A DNA stretch of 64,000 nt, taken from contig JBCBSU010000001.1 in the NCBI GenBank assembly GCA_039818985.1, forward strand, positions 1,328,367-1,392,366, read 5' to 3'. The notes beneath the pieces are model-generated. The model searched no databases. It saw nothing but the letters and a program-made list of their open reading frames with translations, and was not told the origin of the DNA. Positions 17,331 to 25,612 of the stretch are shown here, piece after piece; positions within the stretch are counted from its first letter, which is position 1; each line of letters begins with the position of its first letter. Origin of the DNA: Pseudomonadota bacterium (lineage in GTDB: Bacteria > Pseudomonadota > Alphaproteobacteria > Sphingomonadales > Sphingomonadaceae). The translations under genes were made by a program, and so were the position numbers.

Positions 17331-18791
17331 ATGGAAACCGGAACGCTCGTTACTCTCGCCCTCTATTTCATCGCCATGCTGGGCATCGGTCTTTATGCCT
17401 GGAGAAAATCGACCAGCGATATCGAAGGCTATATGCTCGGCGGGCGGCAATTGTCTCCTGCTGTTGCGGCACTGTCTGCCGGGGCGTCCGACATGTCGGG
17501 ATGGCTGTTGCTCGGCCTGCCTGGCGCGCTTTATGTCAGCGGGCTGGTCGAAGCATGGATCGGCATCGGGCTGTTCGTCGGGGCGCTGGCCAACTGGATC
17601 ATCGTAGCACCGAGGCTCAGGCAACAGACCGAAGCGCTTGGCAACAGCCTCACCATCCCGCAATTTCTCGGTCGTCGCTTTCCCGACAAGGCGCTATTGC
17701 TGCGCACCATCTCGGCGATTGTCATCATTGTCTTTTTCACCGTCTATACCGCTGCCGGGCTGGTTGGCGGCGGCAAGCTTTTCGCCAGCGCCTTTGGTCA
17801 GGATTATCTTGTCGGTGTCTGGCTGACGGCGGGTGTGGTGCTTGCCTATACCATGTTCGGCGGTTTTCTCGCGGTCAGCCTGACCGATTTCGTCCAAGGC
17901 TGCATCATGGTGGTGGCGCTGGCCCTGATGCCGGTGGTTGCTGTGATCAATCTCGGCGGATGGGGCGAGACCGAAGCGCTTTTGGCCGCCATCGACCCGA
18001 GCCCGCTCAGCCTCACCGAAGGGCTGACACTGGCAGGCTTTCTCTCCGCCACTGCCTGGGGTCTGGGTTATTTCGGTCAGCCGCATATCATCGTCCGCTT
18101 CATGGCACTGCGCAGTGTCGATGATCTGCCCACTGCGCGCGCAATCGGTATGGGCTGGATGGGAGTATCGCTGGTCGGTGCTATCGGCGTCGCACTGGCA
18201 GGCCGTGCCTATGTCAACGCCAATAGCCTGACGCTCGACGATCCGGAGACCATATTCATCCTGCTTGCCGATATGTTGTTTCACCCTTTGATCACCGGCT
18301 TCCTGTTGGCAGCGCTGCTGGCGGCGATTATGAGCACCATTTCCTCACAGCTACTGGTGTCGTCTTCTTCCCTCACCGAGGATTTTTACCGCCGTTTTCT
18401 GCGTCGTGATGCCAGTGAGGGCGAACTGGTAACGGTCGGCCGTTTGGCTGTGGCAGCGGTGGCGATTGCCGCGGGATTGATCGCTCTCGATCCAGAAAGC
18501 CAAGTGCTCGGCCTGGTCGCCAACGCCTGGGCCGGCTTTGGTGGTGCCTTTGGACCACTCATTCTTTTGTCACTATGCTGGCCGCGTATGACTGGCGTCG
18601 GTGCGGTTGCCGGGCTGGTGACCGGGGCGTTGGTGGTGATCGGCTGGATTGGCATGGGCTGGGATAGTGATTTTTACGGGCTTGGCGGCATTTATGAGAT
18701 CATTCCCGGCTTTGTCGCGGCGATGCTGGCGATTATTGCAGTATCACTTGCAACCCAACCCAGCGCTGGCAATGTCCCTGCCTATGAGTAA
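17331..18791 (+). CDS. putP: Sodium/proline symporter PutP
   Basis: 486 residues, a sodium:solute symporter (SSS) with about 13 hydrophobic segments. Family marks are the N-terminal YMLGGRQLSPAVAALSAGASDMSGWLLLGLPGALYVSG (helix 2, substrate and Na+ site) and GYFGQPHIIVRFMALRS, both characteristic of the PutP branch, and ISSQLLVSSSSLTEDFYR in helix 8-9. Na+-driven proline uptake at the inner membrane. It is divergent from lipA with a 127-base gap. Its last codons overlap the start of the flavin-binding protein that follows. Confidence 0.92.
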   Translation: METGTLVTLALYFIAMLGIGLYAWRKSTSDIEGYMLGGRQLSPAVAALSAGASDMSGWLLLGLPGALYVSGLVEAWIGIGLFVGALANWIIVAPRLRQQTEALGNSLTIPQFLGRRFPDKALLLRTISAIVIIVFFTVYTAAGLVGGGKLFASAFGQDYLVGVWLTAGVVLAYTMFGGFLAVSLTDFVQGCIMVVALALMPVVAVINLGGWGETEALLAAIDPSPLSLTEGLTLAGFLSATAWGLGYFGQPHIIVRFMALRSVDDLPTARAIGMGWMGVSLVGAIGVALAGRAYVNANSLTLDDPETIFILLADMLFHPLITGFLLAALLAAIMSTISSQLLVSSSSLTEDFYRRFLRRDASEGELVTVGRLAVAAVAIAAGLIALDPESQVLGLVANAWAGFGGAFGPLILLSLCWPRMTGVGAVAGLVTGALVVIGWIGMGWDSDFYGLGGIYEIIPGFVAAMLAIIAVSLATQPSAGNVPAYE

Positions 18792-19398
18792 CAGCGGCTA
18801 TACCGATAATCTCGATGCAATTGTGAGTGATTGCTGGCAACGATTGCACCGCGGCGCCAAGGATCGCCGCCATGGCTTCCATCAACTGACCATTGGTAAT
18901 GTCGATCGTGAAGGACAGCCGCATCAGCGTATCATGGTGTTGCGCGAGGCCGATAGTGCAGAGCGTCTGTTGCGCTTTCACACCGATGCCCGTGCTGCCA
19001 AGGTGGATATGATTAGTGATGGCTCGCCGATTTCGATCCTTGCTTATGACGCCAGGGCGAAAATCCAGATCCGCATGCATGGCAATGCAAGAATCGAACA
19101 ACAGGGTCCGCGCCCCGATTGTGCTTGGGAAAAGGCGAGCCTGTTCGCGCGGCGCTGTTACCTCGCAGATCCGGCTCCAGGCAGCCTTACCGAAACGCCA
19201 TCATCGGGACTGCCTGCGGACCTGGAGGGTATTGAGCCAACGCAGCAACGCAGCGAGCATGGCCGCAATAACTTTGCCCTGCTGTTGGCGACCATCAACC
19301 GGATGGAATGGCTCTATCTTGCCCATACCGGCCATCGCCGGGCACAATTCATCCATGATGCTGATAGCAGGTGGCACGGCCACTGGATGGTGCCCTGA
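18784..19398 (+). CDS. Pyridoxamine 5'-phosphate oxidase-like FMN-binding protein
   Basis: 204 residues. The segment FHQLTIGNVDREGQPHQRIMVLREAD and LRFHTDARAAKVDMI match the split-barrel flavin-binding fold of PNPOx-related proteins (the Alr4036-type subfamily), and WLYLAHTGHRRAQF near the end fits the C-terminal barrel strand. The short length and missing PNPOx C-terminal signature argue against a true PdxH. The start at 18784 overlaps the putP stop by eight bases; an ATG four codons earlier (18772) is the alternative. Substrate unknown. Confidence 0.8.
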   Translation: MSNSGYTDNLDAIVSDCWQRLHRGAKDRRHGFHQLTIGNVDREGQPHQRIMVLREADSAERLLRFHTDARAAKVDMISDGSPISILAYDARAKIQIRMHGNARIEQQGPRPDCAWEKASLFARRCYLADPAPGSLTETPSSGLPADLEGIEPTQQRSEHGRNNFALLLATINRMEWLYLAHTGHRRAQFIHDADSRWHGHWMVP

Positions 19399-19421
19399 CC
19401 CCATTAACCGAAAGACCGGAT

Positions 19422-20141
19422 ATGCCGAACAACCAGAATGATAATCCCAATGTTGCGCTGCTGATCGACGCCGATAACGCCTCACCTGCCGGTATTGATC
19501 CTGTGCTGACGGTGCTGGCGGAACTGGGGACGGTCAATATTCGCCGCGCCTATGGCAATTGGCGCAAGCAGAGCCTCAAGGGCTGGGTCGACCTGGTGCA
19601 TCGCTATGGCATCGAGCCGCAGCAGCAATTTGACATTACCAAGGGCAAGAACGCTACCGATATGAAAATGACCATAGATGCCATGGATATGCTGTTCCAT
19701 GGCCGGATCGACGGCTTCGGCATTATGAGCTCGGACAGCGATTTCATGCCACTGGCCATGCGCATCCGCCAGGAGGGCATACCAGTCTATGGCTTTGGCG
19801 GTCAGAAGACGCCCGAGGCCTTCAAACAGGCCTGTACCCGCTTTATCGACGTTAATGCCCTGATCCGTGCGGAGAAGGCCGAACAGGACAATGGCAAGGA
19901 TGCCGGCAAAGGTGTAGATGAGGATCTTCTGCACTTGCTGATCGATGCCTATCAGGCGAGCAAACGTGACTCCGAAGGTTATGCCAGCCTCAGTGCCGTC
20001 GGCAAGATTGCCGGCAACCGCTCTAGCTTCGACGTACGCAATTACGGCTTTTCGCGGCTGTCGGACATGTTCGAGGAAGTCCCCAATTTCAAAACCCGCC
20101 GTGACGCCAATGGCCAAATTTATGTGAAACGATTGAACTAA
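19422..20141 (+). CDS. NYN-domain RNase with LOTUS/OST-HTH domain
   Basis: 239 residues. The N-terminal NYN (PIN-like) domain has the acidic metal site ALLIDADN (about residue 10-17), KNATDMKMTIDAMD and MSSDSDFMPLA, the same arrangement as in MARF1/limkain-type nucleases. The C-terminal part (about 170-239), LIDAYQASKRDSEGYASLSAVGKI through GFSRLSDMFEEVPNFKTRR, matches the OST-HTH/LOTUS fold, which binds G-rich or structured RNA. Known bacterial members are poorly studied; a ribonuclease role in RNA turnover is inferred. Start selected at MPNNQNDN with a GAAAGA run upstream. A terminator hairpin follows the stop immediately. Confidence 0.87.
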   Translation: MPNNQNDNPNVALLIDADNASPAGIDPVLTVLAELGTVNIRRAYGNWRKQSLKGWVDLVHRYGIEPQQQFDITKGKNATDMKMTIDAMDMLFHGRIDGFGIMSSDSDFMPLAMRIRQEGIPVYGFGGQKTPEAFKQACTRFIDVNALIRAEKAEQDNGKDAGKGVDEDLLHLLIDAYQASKRDSEGYASLSAVGKIAGNRSSFDVRNYGFSRLSDMFEEVPNFKTRRDANGQIYVKRLN

Positions 20142-20175
20142 CCTCTCCTCTGCCGCCAGCGGGAGAGGGATTTTT
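20142..20175. terminator. Intrinsic terminator between convergent genes
   Basis: Directly after the NYN gene stop there is a hairpin with arms CCTCTCC (20142-20148) and GGAGAGG (20162-20168), a 13-base loop and a T-run at 20171-20175. It would stop transcription from the plus strand just before the end of the convergent GNAT-like gene. The arms resemble the CCCTCTCCC palindromes of the repeats near 52.5-53.0 kb, so it may derive from the same repeat family. Confidence 0.65.
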
Positions 20176-20177
20176 GA

Positions 20178-21326
20178 TCATAACCCCCGTTTGACCAGCG
20201 CCGGCATGGCAATTTCACCCATCCCCCACGCCATGGCGCGCATTGCCATTTGCCGCGGCTTTGGCAGATGCGCGATGTAGCAGGCCATATATTCGATATG
20301 TGATCGCGCGCCGCGGGCGGCTTTGAAGCTGCCCGCCCCGGCCGAACAATTGAGCCGCAGGCCATGTTCCATCGCATAATCGCCGAATAACAGGCTGGCG
20401 ATGCGATAGAGCGCAGCCTCGCGCGGGGCGGTCATATCATAGCCGAGCACCGGCACCGTCAGCACATCGCCGCGGGCAAAGCATCCGGCGATGCCCATAA
20501 TGCTCCCTTCGCCATCACGCACCACCTGAAAATCGACCAGTTTGCTATCCGAAAGCAGCTTGATCCATTCAGGCGTAAATTGCGGATTGAGCATAGAATA
20601 TTTGTCGAGATACAGCGCCTTGTACAGCGCTGCGATCCGTTCCGCGTCACTGGCCGTCATGGCGCTGATGCCCTCCGCCACCAGCCCCGATTTACGGAAT
20701 TTGCGCCGGTCGCTCTTGGTGTGGCTGCGCGGACGCCACTGCGCCGCGACATCATCAATCACCCAGATTTGCCGCGACGGTATCATCAACCAGCCATCAT
20801 CGCACAGCACCTGATAGAGCGCAGGCGAGGACCAGTCATCGACACTGCGGATCGCCAGCATATGGTCGGGATAATGCGCCAGCACCGCCTCACGCATCGC
20901 GGCAATCCCCTCCCCTTGCCAACCCCCGTGCAAATTGGTGGCGAACAGGAAATTATCGAGCATCGCCACCCGATTGATATTCGCCGCGCGCAGCAACCCG
21001 CCAATCGCGCTCAACCCGGCACCCACCAACGGTGCCGCCATGCCCAGCCCGGCCTCATGCAACTCATCCTTGGCATAACCGACATAGGCACTGTGCGGCT
21101 GCACCACATAGCTGCCACCCATACCGCCATGGCTGATGGTGACGGGGAGAAGGTGCGGACCGTGGCGGAGGGCGCACAGGTCTATGCCTCCGGTATTCGC
21201 GATACGCTCGGCCAGAGGAAGGACAGCCGCCTGCTGAAAAAAGGAGGTAATGGCTGGGTCTGCATCCCGCCACACATCCTCGGGCGGATCGGCAGGATCG
21301 AACAGCACAGGCGCAAAATCGCTCAT
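20178..21326 (-). CDS. GNAT-fold acyltransferase-like protein
   Basis: 382 residues, soluble. The C-terminal half (about residues 190-350) has the layout of the peptidoglycan/cellulose-type GNAT domain (BioF2-like): RSHTKSDRRKFRKSGLVAEG, TASDAERIAALYKALYLDKYSMLNPQFTPEWIKLL, then GSIMGIAGCFARGDVLTVPVLGYD. The N-terminal half would be a first, degenerate GNAT copy. Substrate unknown; relatives are often found near capsule or cell-wall genes, but the neighbours here give no such hint. Divergent from the VOC gene, convergent with the NYN gene. Confidence 0.68.
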   Translation of the reverse strand: MSDFAPVLFDPADPPEDVWRDADPAITSFFQQAAVLPLAERIANTGGIDLCALRHGPHLLPVTISHGGMGGSYVVQPHSAYVGYAKDELHEAGLGMAAPLVGAGLSAIGGLLRAANINRVAMLDNFLFATNLHGGWQGEGIAAMREAVLAHYPDHMLAIRSVDDWSSPALYQVLCDDGWLMIPSRQIWVIDDVAAQWRPRSHTKSDRRKFRKSGLVAEGISAMTASDAERIAALYKALYLDKYSMLNPQFTPEWIKLLSDSKLVDFQVVRDGEGSIMGIAGCFARGDVLTVPVLGYDMTAPREAALYRIASLLFGDYAMEHGLRLNCSAGAGSFKAARGARSHIEYMACYIAHLPKPRQMAMRAMAWGMGEIAMPALVKRGL

Positions 21327-21437
21327 CGCACGCGCCTCTATGCCATCAATGCGTCAATTCAGAGACAGTCATACTGGACTTGGGTGCATATCCCACGCCC
21401 TCATGATAAGCAGGGCAAAACACCATGGAGCGAGGCC

Positions 21438-21794
21438 ATGACTGCTGCACCAATCATGTTTTTCGATATTGCTGGCCCTGACGAGCAGGCGCTACGTACA
21501 TTCTATGCCGACGTTTTCGGCTGGGACTGCAAGGGCTCTGCGCCGTTCGCCCCTGGCAATGCGGTATCACTGCAAGGGACTTTCCGTTCGGATCCGGCGG
21601 AAAAGCTGTTCTATATCGGCGTGCCCGATATTGCCGCCACAGTGGAAGAGATTGTGGCGGCAGGCGGTTCTATCGAAAAAGGCCGCTTCGAGGTTCCGGG
21701 CATCGCGGCACTGGGCCTGTTTTTTGATCCTGCCGGCAACAAATTCGGATTGATAGAGATGGACGGCGATGAGCTGTTCGTGCCGGGTCGCTGA
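21438..21794 (+). CDS. VOC family protein (glyoxalase-like)
   Basis: 118 residues, one vicinal-oxygen-chelate domain built from two beta-alpha-beta-beta-beta units: IMFFDIAGPDEQALRTFYADVFGW opens the first and YIGVPDIAATVEEIVAAGGSI the second, ending FFDPAGNKFGLIEMD with a likely metal Glu. Proteins of this small size act as dimers and range from antibiotic-resistance proteins to glyoxalase-like enzymes; no specific substrate can be given. Start ATG at 21438 chosen because of GGAG seven bases upstream; the much longer open frame before it is antisense to the GNAT-like gene. Confidence 0.85.
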   Translation: MTAAPIMFFDIAGPDEQALRTFYADVFGWDCKGSAPFAPGNAVSLQGTFRSDPAEKLFYIGVPDIAATVEEIVAAGGSIEKGRFEVPGIAALGLFFDPAGNKFGLIEMDGDELFVPGR

Positions 21795-21797
21795 GTT

Positions 21798-23477
21798 TTA
21801 CCGCGTCAACTTCTTATACGCCAATCGCGTAGGCCGATCCGCGGCATCACCCAGACGCCGCCGCTTGTCTTCCTCATAGCTCTCGAAATTGCCTTCAAAC
21901 CATTCGACATGGCTGTCACCCTCAAACGCCAGGATATGCGTCGCCAGGCGGTCGAGGAAGAAACGGTCGTGCGAGATCACCACGGCGCAGCCGGCGAAGC
22001 TTTCGAGAGCATCTTCGAGCGCGCGCAGCGTTTCGACGTCGAGGTCGTTGGTCGGCTCGTCGAGCAGCAGCACATTGCCGCCTTCCTTGAGCATCTTGGC
22101 CATATGCACCCGGTTGCGTTCACCGCCCGATAGCTGGCCGACTTTCTTCTGCTGGTCGGTACCCTTGAAGTTGAACGCGCCGACATAGGCGCGGGTCTGC
22201 ACCTCGTGCTTGCCAAGCTGGAAATAATCGAGCCCGTCGGAAATCTCTTCCCAGACATTCTTGCTGGCATCGAGGTCATCGCGGCTCTGGTCGACATAGC
22301 CGAGCTTGACTGTGGAGCCGACCTCAATCTCGCCGCTATCGGGCTGTTCCTGCCCGGTAATCAGCTTGAACAATGTCGATTTACCCGCGCCATTGGGGCC
22401 GATCACGCCGACAATCCCGCCCGGTGGCAGGGTGAATTCGAGATTCTCAAACAACAGCTTGTCGCCATAGGCCTTGGTCAAGCCCTTGGCCTCGATCACC
22501 TTGCCGCCCAGACGTTCGGGCGTTTGGATAAGAATTTGCGCCTTGCCCGGATCACGATTTTCCTGCGCCTCGACCAGTTGGTCGAAGCTCTTGATACGCG
22601 CCTTGGATTTGGTCTGGCGGCCTTTGGGGTTTTTGCGGATCCAGTCCAGCTCTTCATTGATCGCTTTCTGGCGTCCCTTGTCCTCGCGCGCTTCCTGCTC
22701 AAGCCGCTTGGCCTTTTTCTCCAGATAGCCCGAATAGTTGGACTCATAGGCAAAATAACGGCCGCGATCGAGCTCGAGTACCCATTTCACTACATTGTCG
22801 AGGAAGTAGCGATCATGGGTGACCATGATGACATTGCCCTTATATTCGACCAGATGATTCTCCAGCCAGGAGACGCTCTCTGCATCGAGATGGTTGGTCG
22901 GCTCGTCGAGCAGCAGGATTTCCGGTTTTTCCAGCAACAGTCGGCACAGCGCCACACGGCGGCGCTCACCACCGGAGAGGTTTTCCACCGAAGCATCGCC
23001 CGGCGGACAGCGCAGGGCTTCCATGGCGATTTCCAGCTGGTTATCGAGCGTCCAGCCATCAACCGCGTCGATCTTTTCCTGTAGATCGCCCATTTCGGCC
23101 ATGAGCGCGTCAAAGTCGGCATCTTCGGGCGGATCGGCCATCAGGCCACTAATCTCGTTGAACCGGTCAACCAGATCGGCAACGGGCCGCACACCGTCCA
23201 TGACATTTTCTTTGACAGTCTTGCTGTTGTCCAGTTCCGGTTCCTGCGCCAGATAGCCGACACGAATGCCCTCTCCTGCCCAGGCCTCGCCCTGAAATTC
23301 GGTGTCGAGCCCGGCCATGATCTTCATCAGCGTCGATTTACCCGCGCCATTGGGGCCAACAATGCCGATCTTGGCATCGGGCAGGAATTGCAGGTGAATA
23401 TCGTTCAGCGTCGGTTTGTTGGCGCCGGGATAGGTCTTGGTCAGACCCTTCATCACATAGCTATATTGTACGGCCAT
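21798..23477 (-). CDS. ettA: ABC-F protein EttA (translational throttle)
   Basis: 559 residues, the exact size expected. Two ATP-binding cassettes, each with Walker A GPNGAGKST, signature LSGGERRR / LSGGERNR and Walker B LLLDEPTN, joined by the P-site tRNA interaction motif (RGRYFAYESNYSGYLEKKAKRLEQEAREDKGRQKAINEE region), and no membrane domain. EttA binds the ribosomal E site and slows elongation when ATP is low. Start taken at MAVQYSYVMKGL, the conserved N-terminus; the 29-codon upstream extension is not conserved in the family as I know it. Confidence 0.95.
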   Translation of the reverse strand: MAVQYSYVMKGLTKTYPGANKPTLNDIHLQFLPDAKIGIVGPNGAGKSTLMKIMAGLDTEFQGEAWAGEGIRVGYLAQEPELDNSKTVKENVMDGVRPVADLVDRFNEISGLMADPPEDADFDALMAEMGDLQEKIDAVDGWTLDNQLEIAMEALRCPPGDASVENLSGGERRRVALCRLLLEKPEILLLDEPTNHLDAESVSWLENHLVEYKGNVIMVTHDRYFLDNVVKWVLELDRGRYFAYESNYSGYLEKKAKRLEQEAREDKGRQKAINEELDWIRKNPKGRQTKSKARIKSFDQLVEAQENRDPGKAQILIQTPERLGGKVIEAKGLTKAYGDKLLFENLEFTLPPGGIVGVIGPNGAGKSTLFKLITGQEQPDSGEIEVGSTVKLGYVDQSRDDLDASKNVWEEISDGLDYFQLGKHEVQTRAYVGAFNFKGTDQQKKVGQLSGGERNRVHMAKMLKEGGNVLLLDEPTNDLDVETLRALEDALESFAGCAVVISHDRFFLDRLATHILAFEGDSHVEWFEGNFESYEEDKRRRLGDAADRPTRLAYKKLTR

Positions 23478-23595
23478 TGCGGAGTGTCCTGTTACTGCAA
23501 TTATGGGGATATCGACGTGGTGCCTAGCCGAGCCATTGGGTGGCCGCAAGGGAGCCATTGGCAAAAATCGGGGTGCGCTCTAAACACATTGCATC

Positions 23596-24969
23596 ATGAC
23601 ACATATGACGACCGGATTCGCCGCACTGATCGGGGCTATTACCATCGCCTCACCCGCACTGGCACAACATGACCCCGCCGCCTTGCAGGCCGCCGCGCTT
23701 GAGGACGACACCGCCTATGATATTATCGAAGGGCTGACCACCGAAGTCGGCCATCGCCTCGCGGGAACAGAAGATGAGGCACGGGCGCGCGCCTGGGCCG
23801 TCGAAAAGCTGGCCAAATTGGGTTTTGCGAACATCCGGGTCGAACCATTCACCCTGCCGGTCTGGGTGCGTGGCGAGGAAGAAGCCTATATTACCGCTCC
23901 CTTTCCGCACAAAATGCACATCACCGCACTGGGCAACAGCGCCAGCACCGGCGAGGGCGGGCTCGAAGCGGAGATCGCCTATTTCCCGACCCTGGCCGAC
24001 CTCACCGCCGCACCCGATGGCAGCCTTGAAGGCAAAATCGCCTTTGTCAGTCATAAGATGACCAAAACCATGGATGGTTCCAGCTATGGTGCCTTTGGCG
24101 GCGCACGCTTTATCGGGCCGCGAATTGCTTCGGAAAAAGGTGCGGCGGCAATCATCATCCGTTCGGTCGGCACCGATTATCACCGTAATCCGCACACCGG
24201 CGGCACCAATTTCCGCAATGGCAACCCGATACCCGCGGCCGCAATCTCCATTCCCGATGCGGAGAATCTCGAACGGGTCATCGCCCGCGGCAAGCCGGTT
24301 ACGGTGAAACTGAAACTGACACCGCGCACATTGGGCGAGATGGAGTCGGGGAATGTCATTGCCGAGATTCCCGGCAGCGATCCCGATGCACCGATTATCG
24401 TGATAGGCGGCCACCTCGACAGCTGGGATCTCGGCACCGGCGCTATTGACGACGGCGCTGGCGTGGCGATCACCACCGCTGCGGCGAAGCTGGTAAAAGA
24501 GGCAGGCCAGCCCAAGCGCACGATAAGAATCGTCTGGTTCGGCTCGGAAGAAGTCGGCATCTATGGTGGCCGTGCCTATGCCGAAAAATATGGCGCGCAA
24601 GGCCATGCCATAGCGATGGAGTCGGACTTTGGCGCCGAACGCATCTGGCGCGTGGAATTCAAACTTCCCGAAGGCAATGATGCCCTGAAAACCGAGATTG
24701 GCAATGCGCTGGCACCGCTGGGGATTGGCATGTCGACCATCACCGCAGGCGGCGGACCCGATAACGGGCCGCTGGTGGCGCTGGGCGTCAACGCCATCGA
24801 TCTGCAACAGGATGGTACCGATTATTTCGACCTGCATCATACGCCCGATGACACGCTCGACAAGATAGACCCGGCCGCGCTGCAACAAAATGTCGCTGCC
24901 TGGGTGACAGTGCTGTCGATTATCGCCAATAGCGACGCCGATATTGCGGCAAGGCCGGTAAAACCATGA
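23596..24969 (+). CDS. Secreted M28-family metallopeptidase
   Basis: 457 residues with an N-terminal signal peptide (cleavage probably after SPALA-Q, residue 23). A PA domain insert is suggested by AFVSHKMTKTM...GAAAIIIRSVG. The M28 di-zinc centre is recognisable: GGHLDSWDLGTGAIDDGAGV gives His, Asp and the bridging Asp, WFGSEEVGIYGG gives the catalytic Glu pair, MESDFG the next Asp, and DLHHTPDDTLD the last His. Likely an aminopeptidase or dipeptidase in the periplasm (carboxypeptidase Q/PGCP type). Its stop overlaps the start of a small lipoprotein gene (ATGA). Confidence 0.93.
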   Translation: MTHMTTGFAALIGAITIASPALAQHDPAALQAAALEDDTAYDIIEGLTTEVGHRLAGTEDEARARAWAVEKLAKLGFANIRVEPFTLPVWVRGEEEAYITAPFPHKMHITALGNSASTGEGGLEAEIAYFPTLADLTAAPDGSLEGKIAFVSHKMTKTMDGSSYGAFGGARFIGPRIASEKGAAAIIIRSVGTDYHRNPHTGGTNFRNGNPIPAAAISIPDAENLERVIARGKPVTVKLKLTPRTLGEMESGNVIAEIPGSDPDAPIIVIGGHLDSWDLGTGAIDDGAGVAITTAAAKLVKEAGQPKRTIRIVWFGSEEVGIYGGRAYAEKYGAQGHAIAMESDFGAERIWRVEFKLPEGNDALKTEIGNALAPLGIGMSTITAGGGPDNGPLVALGVNAIDLQQDGTDYFDLHHTPDDTLDKIDPAALQQNVAAWVTVLSIIANSDADIAARPVKP

Positions 24970-25199
24970 GTCGACAGATAGCTTTGCCTGTGGTGGCTGC
25001 GCTGCTGGCGCTGCCCCCCCTTACTGGATGCAGCGAGGCAGATGCCCCTGTCGATGAGACGGGTGAAGCGCTCAGCGAAGAGGAAAAGATGGAACGGCAG
25101 GCCGATAGCCTGGAAGAGGCCGCTGACAAGGCGATGGCGATAGAGATCGAATCGCTCGGCGGTGATGCACCGGAACCAGCGACGCGAAGCGGCGAATAG
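24966..25199 (+). CDS. Small acidic lipoprotein
   Basis: 77 residues. A short signal peptide ends in the lipobox LTGC (Cys at residue 22), after which the chain is highly acidic and coiled-coil-like (ETGEALSEEEKMERQADSLEEAADKAMAIEIESLGG). It overlaps the M28 peptidase gene by four bases, so the two are co-expressed; a partner or anchor role is possible but unsupported. No known family recognised. Confidence 0.72.
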   Translation: MSRQIALPVVAALLALPPLTGCSEADAPVDETGEALSEEEKMERQADSLEEAADKAMAIEIESLGGDAPEPATRSGE

Positions 25200-25222
25200 C
25201 GATATTGCAGGATTGAAGAAAA

Positions 25223-25299
25223 TGGTCGGGGAGACTGGATTCGAACCAGCGACCCCCTGTACCCAAAACAGGTGCGCTACCAGGCTGCGCCACTCCCCG
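25223..25299 (-). tRNA. tRNA-Pro (TGG anticodon)
   Basis: On the minus strand the 77-base gene folds into a cloverleaf: acceptor CGGGGAG pairs with CTCCCCG, the D arm is GCGC...GCGC with a CAGCCTGGTA loop, the anticodon stem CCTGT/ACAGG encloses loop TTTGGGT with anticodon TGG, and the T arm carries GGTTCGAATCC. Discriminator A and the CCA end are encoded (bases 25226-25223 read ACCA on the minus strand). Reads proline CCN codons. Confidence 0.96.
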
Positions 25300-25470
25300 A
25301 CATTTTCCGTAGCTGCCCCTAGTCCATCGGACAGGGAAAGCAATGCTTTTTTGCCACTTGCGTTAGCGGCTATCGCGTCCGCCTCAACCACGGTTTCGGC
25401 GGACAGCCTTTCCTTCCAACGTCAGCTAATGGCTGGCTAGCCAGCTGAAGCTTGTACAGGAAGCGAAGGC

Positions 25471-25547
25471 TGGTGGGCCCGGAGGGACTCGAACCCCCGA
25501 CCTAGCCGTTATGAGCGGCCAGCTCTAACCAACTGAGCTACAGGCCC
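25471..25547 (-). tRNA. tRNA with CAT anticodon, probably tRNA-Ile2
   Basis: Minus-strand 77-base cloverleaf: acceptor GGGCCTG pairs with CGGGCCC (one T-G pair), D arm GCTC...GAGC, anticodon stem GGCCG/CGGCT around loop CTCATAA, T loop GTTCGAG, and encoded CCA. An initiator tRNA is ruled out by the absence of the three G-C pairs in the anticodon stem and by the paired first acceptor base pair. GGGCC...GGCCC acceptor and the GCCGCTCATAACGGC arm resemble the lysidine-modified tRNA-Ile2 of alphaproteobacteria; elongator tRNA-Met is the alternative. Confidence 0.9.
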
Positions 25548-25612
25548 ATCCGAGGCGATGCCGATAGCCGAAAGCCCGGCCCGTTGGCAAGCGGCAAACG
25601 CAGTGATGGCGA

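Noticed and set aside
25223-25547. Two tRNA genes as a possible integration site for an island
   Set aside because: No integrase gene, no direct repeat of a tRNA 3' end, and flanking genes look like normal chromosome.
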